Source: Pseudomonadota bacterium (GTDB lineage Bacteria > Pseudomonadota > Gammaproteobacteria > Burkholderiales > Gallionellaceae). From it: 7,064 nt of DNA. The first letter of the stretch is position 1. Every line of letters begins with the position of its first letter. The stretch is taken from contig JAJXTT010000092.1 in NCBI GenBank assembly GCA_021783525.1, positions 1 through 7,064 on the forward strand. Reading direction: 5' to 3'. Of this stretch, positions 1 through 6,479 are shown in pieces. A program made the translations under genes and the position numbers. The notes under the pieces were generated by a model, which was not told the DNA's origin, made no database searches, and saw only the letters and a program-made list of their open reading frames with translations.

Positions 1-65
1 GTATCGTGAATATCGGGTGTGATGCCATACAAACCGCTGACTGCGGGTTGGAAATTGCGGCTCAT
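1..65 (-). CDS. thiE: Thiamine phosphate synthase, N-terminus only (cut by window edge)
   Basis: Reading the minus strand from an ATG at 65 gives 21 complete codons before the left edge: MSRNFQPAVSGLYGITPDIH followed by D and the first two bases of a probable Thr codon. The GLYxITPDxxDT-like block is the characteristic first beta strand of ThiE. ThiE is the cytoplasmic TIM-barrel enzyme that joins hydroxymethylpyrimidine pyrophosphate (the product of ThiD) to thiazole phosphate to make thiamine phosphate. It follows thiD on the same strand after an 86-nt gap, which fits the pathway. No strong ribosome binding site precedes the ATG; the nearest purine-rich stretch lies about 20 nt upstream. 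The gap 66-151 shows no TPP riboswitch consensus and only a 4-bp hairpin. The assignment rests on a short N-terminal motif plus context, so the rest of the gene is unverified. Confidence 0.8.
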   Translation of the reverse strand, partial: MSRNFQPAVSGLYGITPDIHD

Positions 66-151
66 GCTCTGTCTGTCTACCCTTACCTCAATCTGCCCGG
101 CTGTGCGGGAACGGCCGCAATGGACAGCTCCAAAAACGGGGCGGACTGTTA

Positions 152-991
152 CTAATGCCTGGTTTCGCTTTCATCCACGGCGTCTTCGTCGCGTGCCCAG
201 AACAGGCGATCCGGGATATGCTGGCCCATGCCGGGGCGGAAGCCGTATTTCAACGCCTCCCAGGTGAATTCCTGCGCTTCGTGCACGGCTTCCTCCATCG
301 ACAATCCGTTCGCCAGCAACGCCGCGATCGCCGCGGCCAGGGTGCAGCCGGAACCGTGATAGATGCCCGGCAGGCGCGGCCAGCTGTCGCTGCGCACCAG
401 GCCGCGCTCGCCATAAAGGTTGTTGACGACCTTGGGCGTATGCTCGTGGGTGCCGGTAATCAGCACATATTCGCAGCCCAGCCGCAGGATACGCTTCGCG
501 CACTCCGACAGCTCGGGATCGTCCCCTTCGTTTTCTTCGTCCACGATCAGGCGGCGCGCTTCCATGCTGTTTGGCGTCAGGATGGTCGTCTGCGGCAACA
601 GCAGCTCGCGCAGCGCATCCAGCATGTCTTCGTTCGCCAGCTCGTCGCCGCGGCCGGAAGCCAGCACCGGATCGAACACAAGCGGAATGTCGGGGTAATC
701 CGAGATGATCTCGGCGATGACGGCGATGTTTTCCACGCTGCCCAGCAGCCCGATCTTGAACGCCGCAACGGGCATGTCCTCCAGCACCGTACGCGCCTGA
801 TCCGCGACCCAATCGGAATCTATCGGTTGCACGTCGTCGACGCCGCTGGTGTCCTGCACCGTGATGGCAGTAACCACGGACAGCGGGTGACAGCCCATGC
901 TGGCGATGGTCAGGATGTCGGCCTGCATGCCCGCTCCGCAACTGGGGTCGGTAGCGGCAAAGGTGAGAACGATGGGTGGAATGTCAGACAT
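152..991 (-). CDS. thiD: Hydroxymethylpyrimidine/phosphomethylpyrimidine kinase ThiD
   Basis: A 279-residue cytoplasmic ribokinase-fold enzyme that phosphorylates HMP to HMP-P and then to HMP-PP for thiamine synthesis. Visible family marks are the N-terminal loop FAATDPSCGAG (residues 11-21, where the usual form is AGxDPSGGAG), VTAITVQDTSGV (40-51, whose Gln46 matches the HMP-contact region), KIGLLGS (79-85), FDPVLASGRGDEL (106-118), LTPNSMEA (138-145), and the anion-hole/catalytic motif GSGCTLAAAIAA (213-224) with Cys216. The C-terminus is slightly longer than E. coli ThiD and ends in an acidic tail (ARDEDAVDESET). The ATG at 991 places the fold start where expected, but the preceding bases (GGCGCCCCATC) contain no Shine-Dalgarno sequence. 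It lies 56 nt after rsmA. A TAGAAT -10-like hexamer at 1034-1029 has no matching -35, so thiD may simply be read through from rsmA. Pairing with thiE just downstream supports a role in thiamine biosynthesis. Confidence 0.96.
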   Translation of the reverse strand: MSDIPPIVLTFAATDPSCGAGMQADILTIASMGCHPLSVVTAITVQDTSGVDDVQPIDSDWVADQARTVLEDMPVAAFKIGLLGSVENIAVIAEIISDYPDIPLVFDPVLASGRGDELANEDMLDALRELLLPQTTILTPNSMEARRLIVDEENEGDDPELSECAKRILRLGCEYVLITGTHEHTPKVVNNLYGERGLVRSDSWPRLPGIYHGSGCTLAAAIAALLANGLSMEEAVHEAQEFTWEALKYGFRPGMGQHIPDRLFWARDEDAVDESETRH

Positions 992-1047
992 GATGGGGCG
1001 CCGACTGGCTTGGCTAAGGTGAAGCGTGATTCTAACCGAAACCGGGC

Positions 1048-1821
1048 TTATGCGCGCCCGCTCAACAGCCTTGTGATGCTGGCGAATTCGGCCACTCCCA
1101 GATTCTCTGCGCGCAACTGCGCGTCGAGGCCGAGTTGCGCGAAGTCGGCTTCGGCCAGATAGGGCCTGAGCGTGTTGCGCAGCGTCTTTCGCCGCTGGCC
1201 GAAGGCCGCGGACACCACTTTGGCGAACAGTGCTTCATCCTTTACGGCGATCTGGTCGGCGGGGATCGGAATCATTCGTACGATGGCGGAATCGACCTTG
1301 GGCGCGGGGCGGAACGATGCCGGCGGCACGTCGATCAGCTTTTCCATGTGGAAGCGGTACTGCAGCATCACCGACAAGCGCCCGTATTCCGGCGTGGAAG
1401 GCGCGGCGACCATGCGTTCGACAACCTCGTTCTGCAGCATGAAATGCATGTCGGTGATGCGTGCCGCATAGCCGGAAAAATGGAACAGCAGCGGCGACGA
1501 GATGTTGTACGGCAGGTTGCCGACGATACGCAAGGGTGCCGGAAGCTCCGCGAAGTCGAATTTCAGTGCATCGCCTTCGTGGATCACGATCTTGTCCTGC
1601 GGGTAATCGGCTTTCAGGCGGGCGATGATATCGCGGTCGATCTCGACCACATGCAACGTGTTCAGCAGTTTCAGCAGCGGCCTTGTCAGGGCTCCCAGGC
1701 CGGGGCCGATCTCCACCATGTTGTCGCCGGCTTCGGGGCGGATGGCGCGGATGATGTCGGCAATGATCCGTTCGTCGACCAGGAAGTTCTGGCCAAAATG
1801 CTTTTTGGCTTTATGGCTCAT
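1048..1821 (-). CDS. rsmA: 16S rRNA (adenine1518-N6/adenine1519-N6)-dimethyltransferase
   Basis: RsmA (KsgA) uses S-adenosylmethionine to dimethylate two adjacent adenines in the 3'-terminal helix of 16S rRNA during late 30S assembly. With the ATG at 1821 it is 257 residues. It begins MSHKAKKHFGQNFLVD, the usual N-terminal RNA/SAM-binding signature. SAM motif I is VEIGPGLGALT (36-46), the acidic ribose contact is VEIDRD (59-64), GDALKFDF is at 83-90, and catalytic motif IV is NLPYNISSPLLFH (102-114). LQNEVVERM (129-137), SFRPAPKVDSAIVRM (169-183) and FGQRRKTLRNTLRP (207-220) are also typical. An in-frame ATG at 1842 would add seven residues, but it lacks a ribosome binding site and lies in a hairpin arm. 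The ATG at 1821 has GGA nine bases upstream and gives the family-standard N-terminus. It follows pdxA after 77 nt, a widely conserved order. The start region is unusual because its codons 5-10 belong to a long inverted repeat. Confidence 0.97.
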   Translation of the reverse strand: MSHKAKKHFGQNFLVDERIIADIIRAIRPEAGDNMVEIGPGLGALTRPLLKLLNTLHVVEIDRDIIARLKADYPQDKIVIHEGDALKFDFAELPAPLRIVGNLPYNISSPLLFHFSGYAARITDMHFMLQNEVVERMVAAPSTPEYGRLSVMLQYRFHMEKLIDVPPASFRPAPKVDSAIVRMIPIPADQIAVKDEALFAKVVSAAFGQRRKTLRNTLRPYLAEADFAQLGLDAQLRAENLGVAEFASITRLLSGRA

Positions 1822-1847
1822 TAGCAATATTCCAAAAAGCATTTCGG
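1793..1847 (-). promoter_or_regulatory. Inverted repeat / RNA hairpin enclosing the rsmA start codon
   Basis: On the minus-strand transcript, CCGAAATGCTTTTTGG (1847 to 1832) is followed 23 nt later by CCAAAAAGCATTTTGG (1808 to 1793). The inner 13 bp are perfectly complementary (1844-1832 with 1808-1796), then come one G-U pair and two C-G pairs, giving 16 bp. The 23-nt loop carries the rsmA AUG (1821-1819). The two G bases of the only Shine-Dalgarno-like GGA (1833-1831) are paired at the top of the stem. Each arm can also fold alone as a 6-bp stem with a 4-nt loop: CCGAAA/TTTTGG upstream and CCAAAA/TTTTGG downstream. The repeat is plainly visible in the sequence. A role in translation control, for example temperature response or feedback by RsmA, is inference. 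It could instead be a DNA operator or a chance quasi-palindrome left by template switching. Confidence 0.6.
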
Positions 1848-1898
1848 TGGAGGCTCATATGCGCAGCATGTGACGCCAAAACCAAAATTTCCTTAGGT

Positions 1899-2870
1899 TT
1901 ATGCGCGCTCATGGTGCGCCATTTCCGATGCGACCCGGATCGCTTCCAGCAGGCTGCCCGCTTCTGCCTTGCCCGTACCCGCCAGGTCCAGCGCAGTGCC
2001 GTGATCGACCGAAGTACGGATGAAAGGCAAGCCCAGCGTGATGTTCACCCCTCCGCCGAAGCTGGCGTGCTTCAGCACCGGCAATCCCTGGTCGTGGTAC
2101 ATCGTCAGCACGGCGTCGCATTCCTGCAGGCGGTGCTGGGCAAACAGGGTGTCGGCAGGCAAAGGCACGCTGACCTTCATGCCTTCGGCGCGAAGTTTGT
2201 CCAGAACGGGATTCATCACTTCGATTTCCTCGCGCCCGAGGTAGCCGTCTTCCCCGGCATGCGGATTGAGCCCCGCGACCAGGATGCGCGGCCGGGCGAT
2301 GCCGAAACGGAGTTGCAGATCGCGCTGCAGGATGCGCAGCACGTTCTCAAGCAGCGGTGCCGTGATGGCATCCGCAACCTTGCGCAACGGCAGATGCGTC
2401 GTCACCAGCGCAACACGCATGCCGCCGCCGGCCAGCATCATCACCACCTGCCGGGTGTGCGACTGTTCGGCAAGGAATTCCGTGTGCCCGGTAAAGGCGA
2501 AGCCCGCATCGTTGATGACACCCTTGTGCACGGGTGCGGTGACCATCCCGGAAAACTCGCCTGACATGCATCCCTGTACGGCACGGCTCAAGGTCTCCAG
2601 CACATAGGCGCTGTTTGCCGGATCGAGCTTTCCCGGCAGAGAGGGGTGAACCAGAGGGACGTGCAGCACGCTCAGTTTGCCGGGCTGGTGGGGCATGGCG
2701 GCGGCGTAATCACACAGCAGAAGATCGATGCCAAGCTTCGCGGCGCGTTGCTGCAACAACGCCTTGTCGGCGATCACCACCAGCGGCTGCGCGTGTCGGG
2801 CCAGTTGCAGGCAGAGATCGGGGCCGATACCGGCGGGTTCGCCTGCGGTGATGGCGAGAGGCCGCTGCAT
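1899..2870 (-). CDS. pdxA: 4-hydroxythreonine-4-phosphate dehydrogenase PdxA
   Basis: PdxA is a cytoplasmic, metal-dependent NAD(P) enzyme. It oxidises 4-phosphohydroxy-L-threonine, and the product, after decarboxylation, feeds pyridoxine 5'-phosphate synthesis by PdxJ. The 323-residue protein starts MQRPLAITAGEPAGIGPDL, matching the family N-terminus (ITxGDPAGIGPE). Other marks are TAPVHKGVIN (111-120), TGHTEFLA (127-134), TTHLPLRK (157-164), GLNPHAGEDGYLGREE (200-215), MYHDQGLPVLK (257-267) and GLPFIRTSVDHGTALDLAGTG (280-300). His159, His204 and His259 correspond by a constant seven-residue offset to E. coli metal ligands His166, His211 and His266. A longer in-frame reading to 2927 is possible, but it adds 19 residues inside surA that do not resemble PdxA. 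The chosen ATG shares its A with the surA stop codon (TAATG), pointing to translational coupling. Only a weak GAAG precedes it. Confidence 0.97.
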   Translation of the reverse strand: MQRPLAITAGEPAGIGPDLCLQLARHAQPLVVIADKALLQQRAAKLGIDLLLCDYAAAMPHQPGKLSVLHVPLVHPSLPGKLDPANSAYVLETLSRAVQGCMSGEFSGMVTAPVHKGVINDAGFAFTGHTEFLAEQSHTRQVVMMLAGGGMRVALVTTHLPLRKVADAITAPLLENVLRILQRDLQLRFGIARPRILVAGLNPHAGEDGYLGREEIEVMNPVLDKLRAEGMKVSVPLPADTLFAQHRLQECDAVLTMYHDQGLPVLKHASFGGGVNITLGLPFIRTSVDHGTALDLAGTGKAEAGSLLEAIRVASEMAHHERA

Positions 2871-4174
2871 TACTTCGTGTCGTTGTGATACTCGACAAAA
2901 GCGCGGTCGCGCAACTGGCGCAGCCAATCCTGGTATGCCTCATCCGACTTGAACGTGCGGATGGCATTGCGCGCTCGCAGGCGCTTCTGTTCGACGCTCA
3001 CATCGGTATTGCGACGCCCGAGCACCTGGATCAGGTGCCAGCCGAAACCCGTCTGCACCAGGCCGCTGACCTGGCCGACCTTCAATGCGTCCATTGCGCT
3101 CTCGAACTCGGGAACGGTTTCGCCTGGCGACAACCAGCCGAGATCGCCGCCCTGTGAGGCGCTGCCGTCGTCGGAATGCAATCGCGCCTCCTCGGCGAAA
3201 TCGGAACCCTTGTCGATGCGTTGCTTGATTTCCTCCAGACGGCTCTTTGCTTCGTTCTCGGAAACCAGCTCGCTGGTCTTGATCAGGATGTGGCGCGCGT
3301 GCGTCTGCGTGACGACGACGGCCGCATCCTTGTTGCGCCGGTCCAGCAATTTGATGATATGAAAGCCGCTCGGGCTGCGCAGCACATCACTGACATCCCC
3401 CGGCTTCATCTTGGCCAGAGCATCGGCGAACATGGGAGGAAGGCGGTCGGCGGGACGCCATCCGATCTCTCCCCCTTTCAGTGCATCCTGCGCGTCCGAG
3501 TAGCCGGCCGCCACCTGCGCAAAAGATGCTCCGCTGCGCAACTGGGCGAGCGCCTGCTCCGCGCGGTTGCGATAGTTCTGGATCTTGTCCGCACTGGCCT
3601 GTTCCGGGACGACCACCAGGATATGGGCGAGAAGCAACTCATCGCCTTTTCCTTCCTGGCGTTCCTGGTTGCTCAGGTAATTGTCGACGTCGTTTTCGCT
3701 GATGACCAGCTTGCTGTCGACTTCCCTTTCGCGCAGGCGCACGGAGATGATTTCGTTGCGGATCTCTTCGCGGAACTCCTTGAAATCCGTACCGTCCTGT
3801 TCCAGCTTGGCGCGGAAGGCTGCCACCGTCGCAAACTTGTTCTGTTGCGCGATACGCAGGATGGTCTTGTCGAGCTGGGCATCGTCGATGCGCAAACCGC
3901 TTTCCTTGGCAAACTGCGCCAGCAGCATCTCGGTGATCATGCGCTCGAGTACCTGCCTTTCCAGCACACTCTTGTCGGGCAGCGCGGTCTTCTGGCTCTG
4001 CAACATCTTCGTCACGCTGACCACTCGCTTCTCCAGTTCGAGATGCGTAATGACGTCGTCGTTCACGATGACTTCGATGCTGTCGATGGGTACGCCCTGT
4101 TTTGGTGATTCCGCCGCAGACGCAAAGGCCGCAAAGACGAACAGAAGGAAGGCGAATATTTTTTTGCTCGGCAT
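2870..4174 (-). CDS. surA: Periplasmic chaperone / peptidyl-prolyl isomerase SurA
   Basis: SurA binds unfolded outer-membrane proteins in the periplasm and delivers them to the BAM complex; LptD is one of its best-known clients. The 434-residue precursor (E. coli 428) has a Sec signal: MPSKK, a hydrophobic core through FAAFASA, and likely cleavage near residues 20-21. The SurA N-terminal chaperone domain spans about residues 28-165, starting DSIEVIVNDDVITHLELEKR (31-50). Two parvulin domains follow: one near 178-280 (LLAHILVVVP to GFHIIKLLDRR) and one near 289-389 (THARHILIKT to GFGWHLIQVLGRR). Each carries the typical GGExGW or GGDLGW turn and a histidine in its last strand. A C-terminal helix closes the chaperone domain. 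It starts 25 nt after lptD, with a modest AAAGAG as ribosome binding site, and its stop overlaps the pdxA start. Cotranscription with lptD fits the client relationship. Confidence 0.97.
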   Translation of the reverse strand: MPSKKIFAFLLFVFAAFASAAESPKQGVPIDSIEVIVNDDVITHLELEKRVVSVTKMLQSQKTALPDKSVLERQVLERMITEMLLAQFAKESGLRIDDAQLDKTILRIAQQNKFATVAAFRAKLEQDGTDFKEFREEIRNEIISVRLREREVDSKLVISENDVDNYLSNQERQEGKGDELLLAHILVVVPEQASADKIQNYRNRAEQALAQLRSGASFAQVAAGYSDAQDALKGGEIGWRPADRLPPMFADALAKMKPGDVSDVLRSPSGFHIIKLLDRRNKDAAVVVTQTHARHILIKTSELVSENEAKSRLEEIKQRIDKGSDFAEEARLHSDDGSASQGGDLGWLSPGETVPEFESAMDALKVGQVSGLVQTGFGWHLIQVLGRRNTDVSVEQKRLRARNAIRTFKSDEAYQDWLRQLRDRAFVEYHNDTK

Positions 4175-4199
4175 TTTCTCTTTCGGTTATTTTTCCGGT

Positions 4200-6446
4200 T
4201 CAACGCAGGCCCGGGTCGGGCTGAGCGGCAGGCAGGCTATTCATCTTGGTATAACCGGGCACGCTGAGGCGCAATGCATCCAGTGGATCGGAACCGATGC
4301 GCACCAGATCGTTCAACTCAAGTTGTATGAAGACGCCGGTCGATTTAACGTTGATGGCGGTCACCATACTTTGCGCAACGAACCGCATCGTCCAGCAGGC
4401 CTGATTATACTCAAGCCCGACAAGCGACTCCACAGGACTTTTATCGATCAGCGAATAGCTCCAGCTTGCCACCCCAAGCCAGTGGCCGAACAGCGGCCAT
4501 TCGGTCGAGACATCGGCCTGGCGCAGGGCATAGGGCAAACCGGTGCTCAACGCCAGGATTTCACTGGTGTAGCGGTAACCCAGATTCAGCAGCTTGCCGG
4601 GTTCCGGCCTGTAGTGCGCCGTCACGTTGTACATCATGGTTTGCGACTGATTGGGGTTGTACTCGTACAGGCTGTCCATTGTCCAGGCTTTGGTCAGCCT
4701 TCCACTCACGCCCGTCAGGACATCGGAACGGGCGGTGTTCTCCGTGGGCGAATATATGTACACCTGCGGTACCTTGAAATTGAAGCGCTCTCCCAGCATC
4801 ACGCGCAGGCGCTCTGTGCCGTCCGCGTTGTCGATCATGCGCGAAGTCAACGCCACGGATAGCGCATTGGCATCGCCCACGCGATCGCTGCCGAAAAAGC
4901 GGTTCTCGGTGAACAGCTGCCCGAACGTCAGCGGCGCCAGCGCGGAATCATAGACCGGCATCTGGGTCTGGTCGCGATAGGGAATGTATGTGTAGAAAAG
5001 CCTGGGCTCCAGTGTCTGCAAATAATCGCTGCCGAGGAAAGCGGGTACGTCGCGCTCCAATGTCATGCCGCTGTCCACGCTGAAGATAGGGAGGGTACGC
5101 GATGAATCGGGCAGCATCGACGTGTTGTTCGCACCCATCTTGTATTGCGTGTAATGCAGGCCCAGCTTGGGCGTCACGTAATAGCCGAGATTGTCTACCA
5201 AGGGGTAGCTCACGGTAGGGTTCAGCACCAATCGTTCCCCGCTGACCAGCGTATCGTGGCGAAAGTCGACGTACTCGCTGGCGAAGCTGACATCGGCGTC
5301 TCCGTAATTCTCCTGACCGTTCAGCGTCAGTTGCGGCTGGCGCCGGTAAGGCGCCACGACCGGCGCCAGGGGATCCTGCAAGGTCTGGAAGCTTTGCACA
5401 CGCGCCACGGCAGACCACGGGCCGGTGTTGTAGCTCAGCGCGTTGTCGCGCATCAGTATGGTTTGCGACGTGCCCATCACCGTGGTGGACAGATCGCGGA
5501 AATAATTGTCGTCCGAAACGCGGCTGACATCCATGGCATAGCCAAGCCCCCCGCCCAGGTCTTGCGTATGCTTCATTGCCAGGAAGGACCGCGCCGTGCC
5601 GGTCTGGTGATCCGAGATCTCCTCGTAATGGAACTGGCCGGCATAACCGGGTTCCAGATAACGGAACTCGGTGTTGTATTGCGTTCCGCGCTTGGCGATG
5701 AAACGCGGCGCGAGTGTTGCATCCATATTGGGCGCGATATTCCAGTAATAGGGTATGGAAAATTCCGTACCGCCCGTTGTCGTGCTGCCGAATGTCGGCG
5801 CCAGGAAACCCGAGCGGCGACTGTCGTTCAGGGCAAAGTCCATCCACGGCGTATAGAGTACGGGCACCCCTTTGAAATCCACCACCGTTTGATGCGAGAC
5901 CCCTATCTGCGTATTGCGATCGATATCCAGACGATTTGTGGTCAACAACCAATCGTCGTTTCCGGCCGGACAAGTCGTGAAGGTCGCATTATCGAAGGAG
6001 TAGCTCTGCTTGCCGAGAATATGCATGGTGTCGGCCGCGCCGCGTGCGTGATTGTCGGGAAATTCGTACTTCGGCTGGCTCATCTCGCCCAAGTCGGTGG
6101 CAAGGTTCAATTTCAATACCGGTCCGGTGACAATGACGCCGGGTTGCTCGAGCCTCACGCCGCCTTCGGCGAGCACGTCCTTGCTTACCTGCCCGTATAT
6201 CATATGCCCGGCGCTGACAACCTGTCCGCTCTGGCGCAGTTCTACGTCGCCGCTCGCCTCGATCTGGTCGTCTTTTTTGGCTTCCACATGCTCGGCATTG
6301 ATGAATGCGGCTGCGCCGTCGCTCGAGACCGGATGCCGCTTAAACGTGCGGTCCAGCTTCAATTGCAATGCGTTATCCTCGGCATGGCCGAGTAGCGGAA
6401 ACAGTCCTAGTACAAGAATCGCAACGGGGGAAAAGCGAAAAGGCAT
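4200..6446 (-). CDS. lptD: LPS-assembly outer-membrane protein LptD (OstA/Imp)
   Basis: LptD forms, with the lipoprotein LptE, the outer-membrane translocon that places lipopolysaccharide in the outer leaflet. From the ATG at 6446 it is 748 residues. A signal peptide (MPFRFSPVAILVLGLF through LLGHA, then ED) is followed by an LptA-like beta-jellyroll at about 45-125 (FINAEHVEAKKDDQIEASGD; the HMIYG and GGVRLEQPG blocks). A C-terminal beta barrel runs from about 185 to the end, with the landmarks TPWMDFALNDSRRSGFLAPT (199-218) and PYYWNIAPNMDATLAPR (232-248). Only two cysteines are present, Cys159 (TTCPAG) and Cys684 (QACWTMRF), which correspond to one of the two E. coli interdomain disulfides. 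A TTG at 6458 would add four residues; an in-frame TAA lies just upstream of it, so no longer start exists. Neither start has a Shine-Dalgarno sequence. It is the first gene of the minus-strand cluster and is divergent from the amgK-like gene. Confidence 0.96.
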   Translation of the reverse strand: MPFRFSPVAILVLGLFPLLGHAEDNALQLKLDRTFKRHPVSSDGAAAFINAEHVEAKKDDQIEASGDVELRQSGQVVSAGHMIYGQVSKDVLAEGGVRLEQPGVIVTGPVLKLNLATDLGEMSQPKYEFPDNHARGAADTMHILGKQSYSFDNATFTTCPAGNDDWLLTTNRLDIDRNTQIGVSHQTVVDFKGVPVLYTPWMDFALNDSRRSGFLAPTFGSTTTGGTEFSIPYYWNIAPNMDATLAPRFIAKRGTQYNTEFRYLEPGYAGQFHYEEISDHQTGTARSFLAMKHTQDLGGGLGYAMDVSRVSDDNYFRDLSTTVMGTSQTILMRDNALSYNTGPWSAVARVQSFQTLQDPLAPVVAPYRRQPQLTLNGQENYGDADVSFASEYVDFRHDTLVSGERLVLNPTVSYPLVDNLGYYVTPKLGLHYTQYKMGANNTSMLPDSSRTLPIFSVDSGMTLERDVPAFLGSDYLQTLEPRLFYTYIPYRDQTQMPVYDSALAPLTFGQLFTENRFFGSDRVGDANALSVALTSRMIDNADGTERLRVMLGERFNFKVPQVYIYSPTENTARSDVLTGVSGRLTKAWTMDSLYEYNPNQSQTMMYNVTAHYRPEPGKLLNLGYRYTSEILALSTGLPYALRQADVSTEWPLFGHWLGVASWSYSLIDKSPVESLVGLEYNQACWTMRFVAQSMVTAINVKSTGVFIQLELNDLVRIGSDPLDALRLSVPGYTKMNSLPAAQPDPGLR

Positions 6447-6457
6447 GGTGCGGGGCA

Positions 6458-6463
6458 AATATA
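6458..6463 (-). promoter_or_regulatory. Possible -10 box for lptD (TATATT)
   Basis: Read on the minus strand, the lptD leader contains TATATT, one mismatch from the sigma-70 -10 consensus. A weak -35-like TTGTGC lies 17 bases upstream. If used, transcription would begin only about 5 bases before the ATG at 6446, giving a nearly leaderless message. That would fit the absence of a Shine-Dalgarno sequence there. The gap to the divergent gene is only 61 bp, so the lptD promoter must lie here or inside the amgK-like gene. The -35 match is poor, so this is tentative. Confidence 0.3.
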
Positions 6464-6470
6464 TTTAAGG

Positions 6471-6479
6471 TGCTAAAAT
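6471..6479 (+). promoter_or_regulatory. Possible extended -10 promoter for the amgK-like gene (TGCTAAAAT)
   Basis: TGCTAAAAT fits the extended -10 pattern TGn-TAnnnT, with a hexamer one base from TATAAT. No good -35 box is seen at 16-18 bp upstream, as is common for extended -10 promoters. Initiation near 6486 would give a leader of about 22 bases carrying the AAGG ribosome binding site at 6497-6500. It sits close to the proposed lptD -10 on the other strand, so the two divergent promoters would overlap. Confidence 0.35.

Noticed and set aside
66..151. Possible terminator or regulatory RNA between thiD and thiE
   Set aside because: Only a 4-bp stem (CCCG/CGGG) without a following T-run is visible, and no TPP riboswitch consensus is present.
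155..1162. Long plus-strand open frame of 335 codons opposite thiD
   Set aside because: It is antisense to a clearly conserved ThiD and the start of the rsmA tail, its translation resembles no family, and such shadows are common opposite GC-rich genes.
1861..1897. Possible sigma-70 promoter for rsmA in the pdxA-rsmA gap (TTGGTT, then GCATAT)
   Set aside because: The -10 match is poor and the spacing is the only supporting feature, so it was not listed.
1048..1908. Ten-base repeat ttatgcgcgc at both the rsmA end (1048-1057) and the pdxA end (1899-1908)
   Set aside because: Both copies are simply the codons for Arg-Ala-stop. Ten-base matches are expected by chance in 7 kb, and no flanking similarity marks a mobile element.
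3176..4862. Plus-strand open frames of 310 and 393 codons opposite surA and the lptD end
   Set aside because: Both are antisense to well-conserved genes and read as low-information, Arg/Ser/His-rich translations typical of shadows.
4948..5973. Minus-strand open frame of 341 codons in another frame of lptD
   Set aside because: It is the +1/+2 frame of lptD and lacks family motifs, while the lptD frame is intact, so there is no frameshift to explain.
5145..6395. Plus-strand open frame of 416 codons opposite lptD
   Set aside because: It lies wholly inside the conserved lptD coding region, has no recognisable domain and no ribosome binding site that stands out; an antisense shadow.
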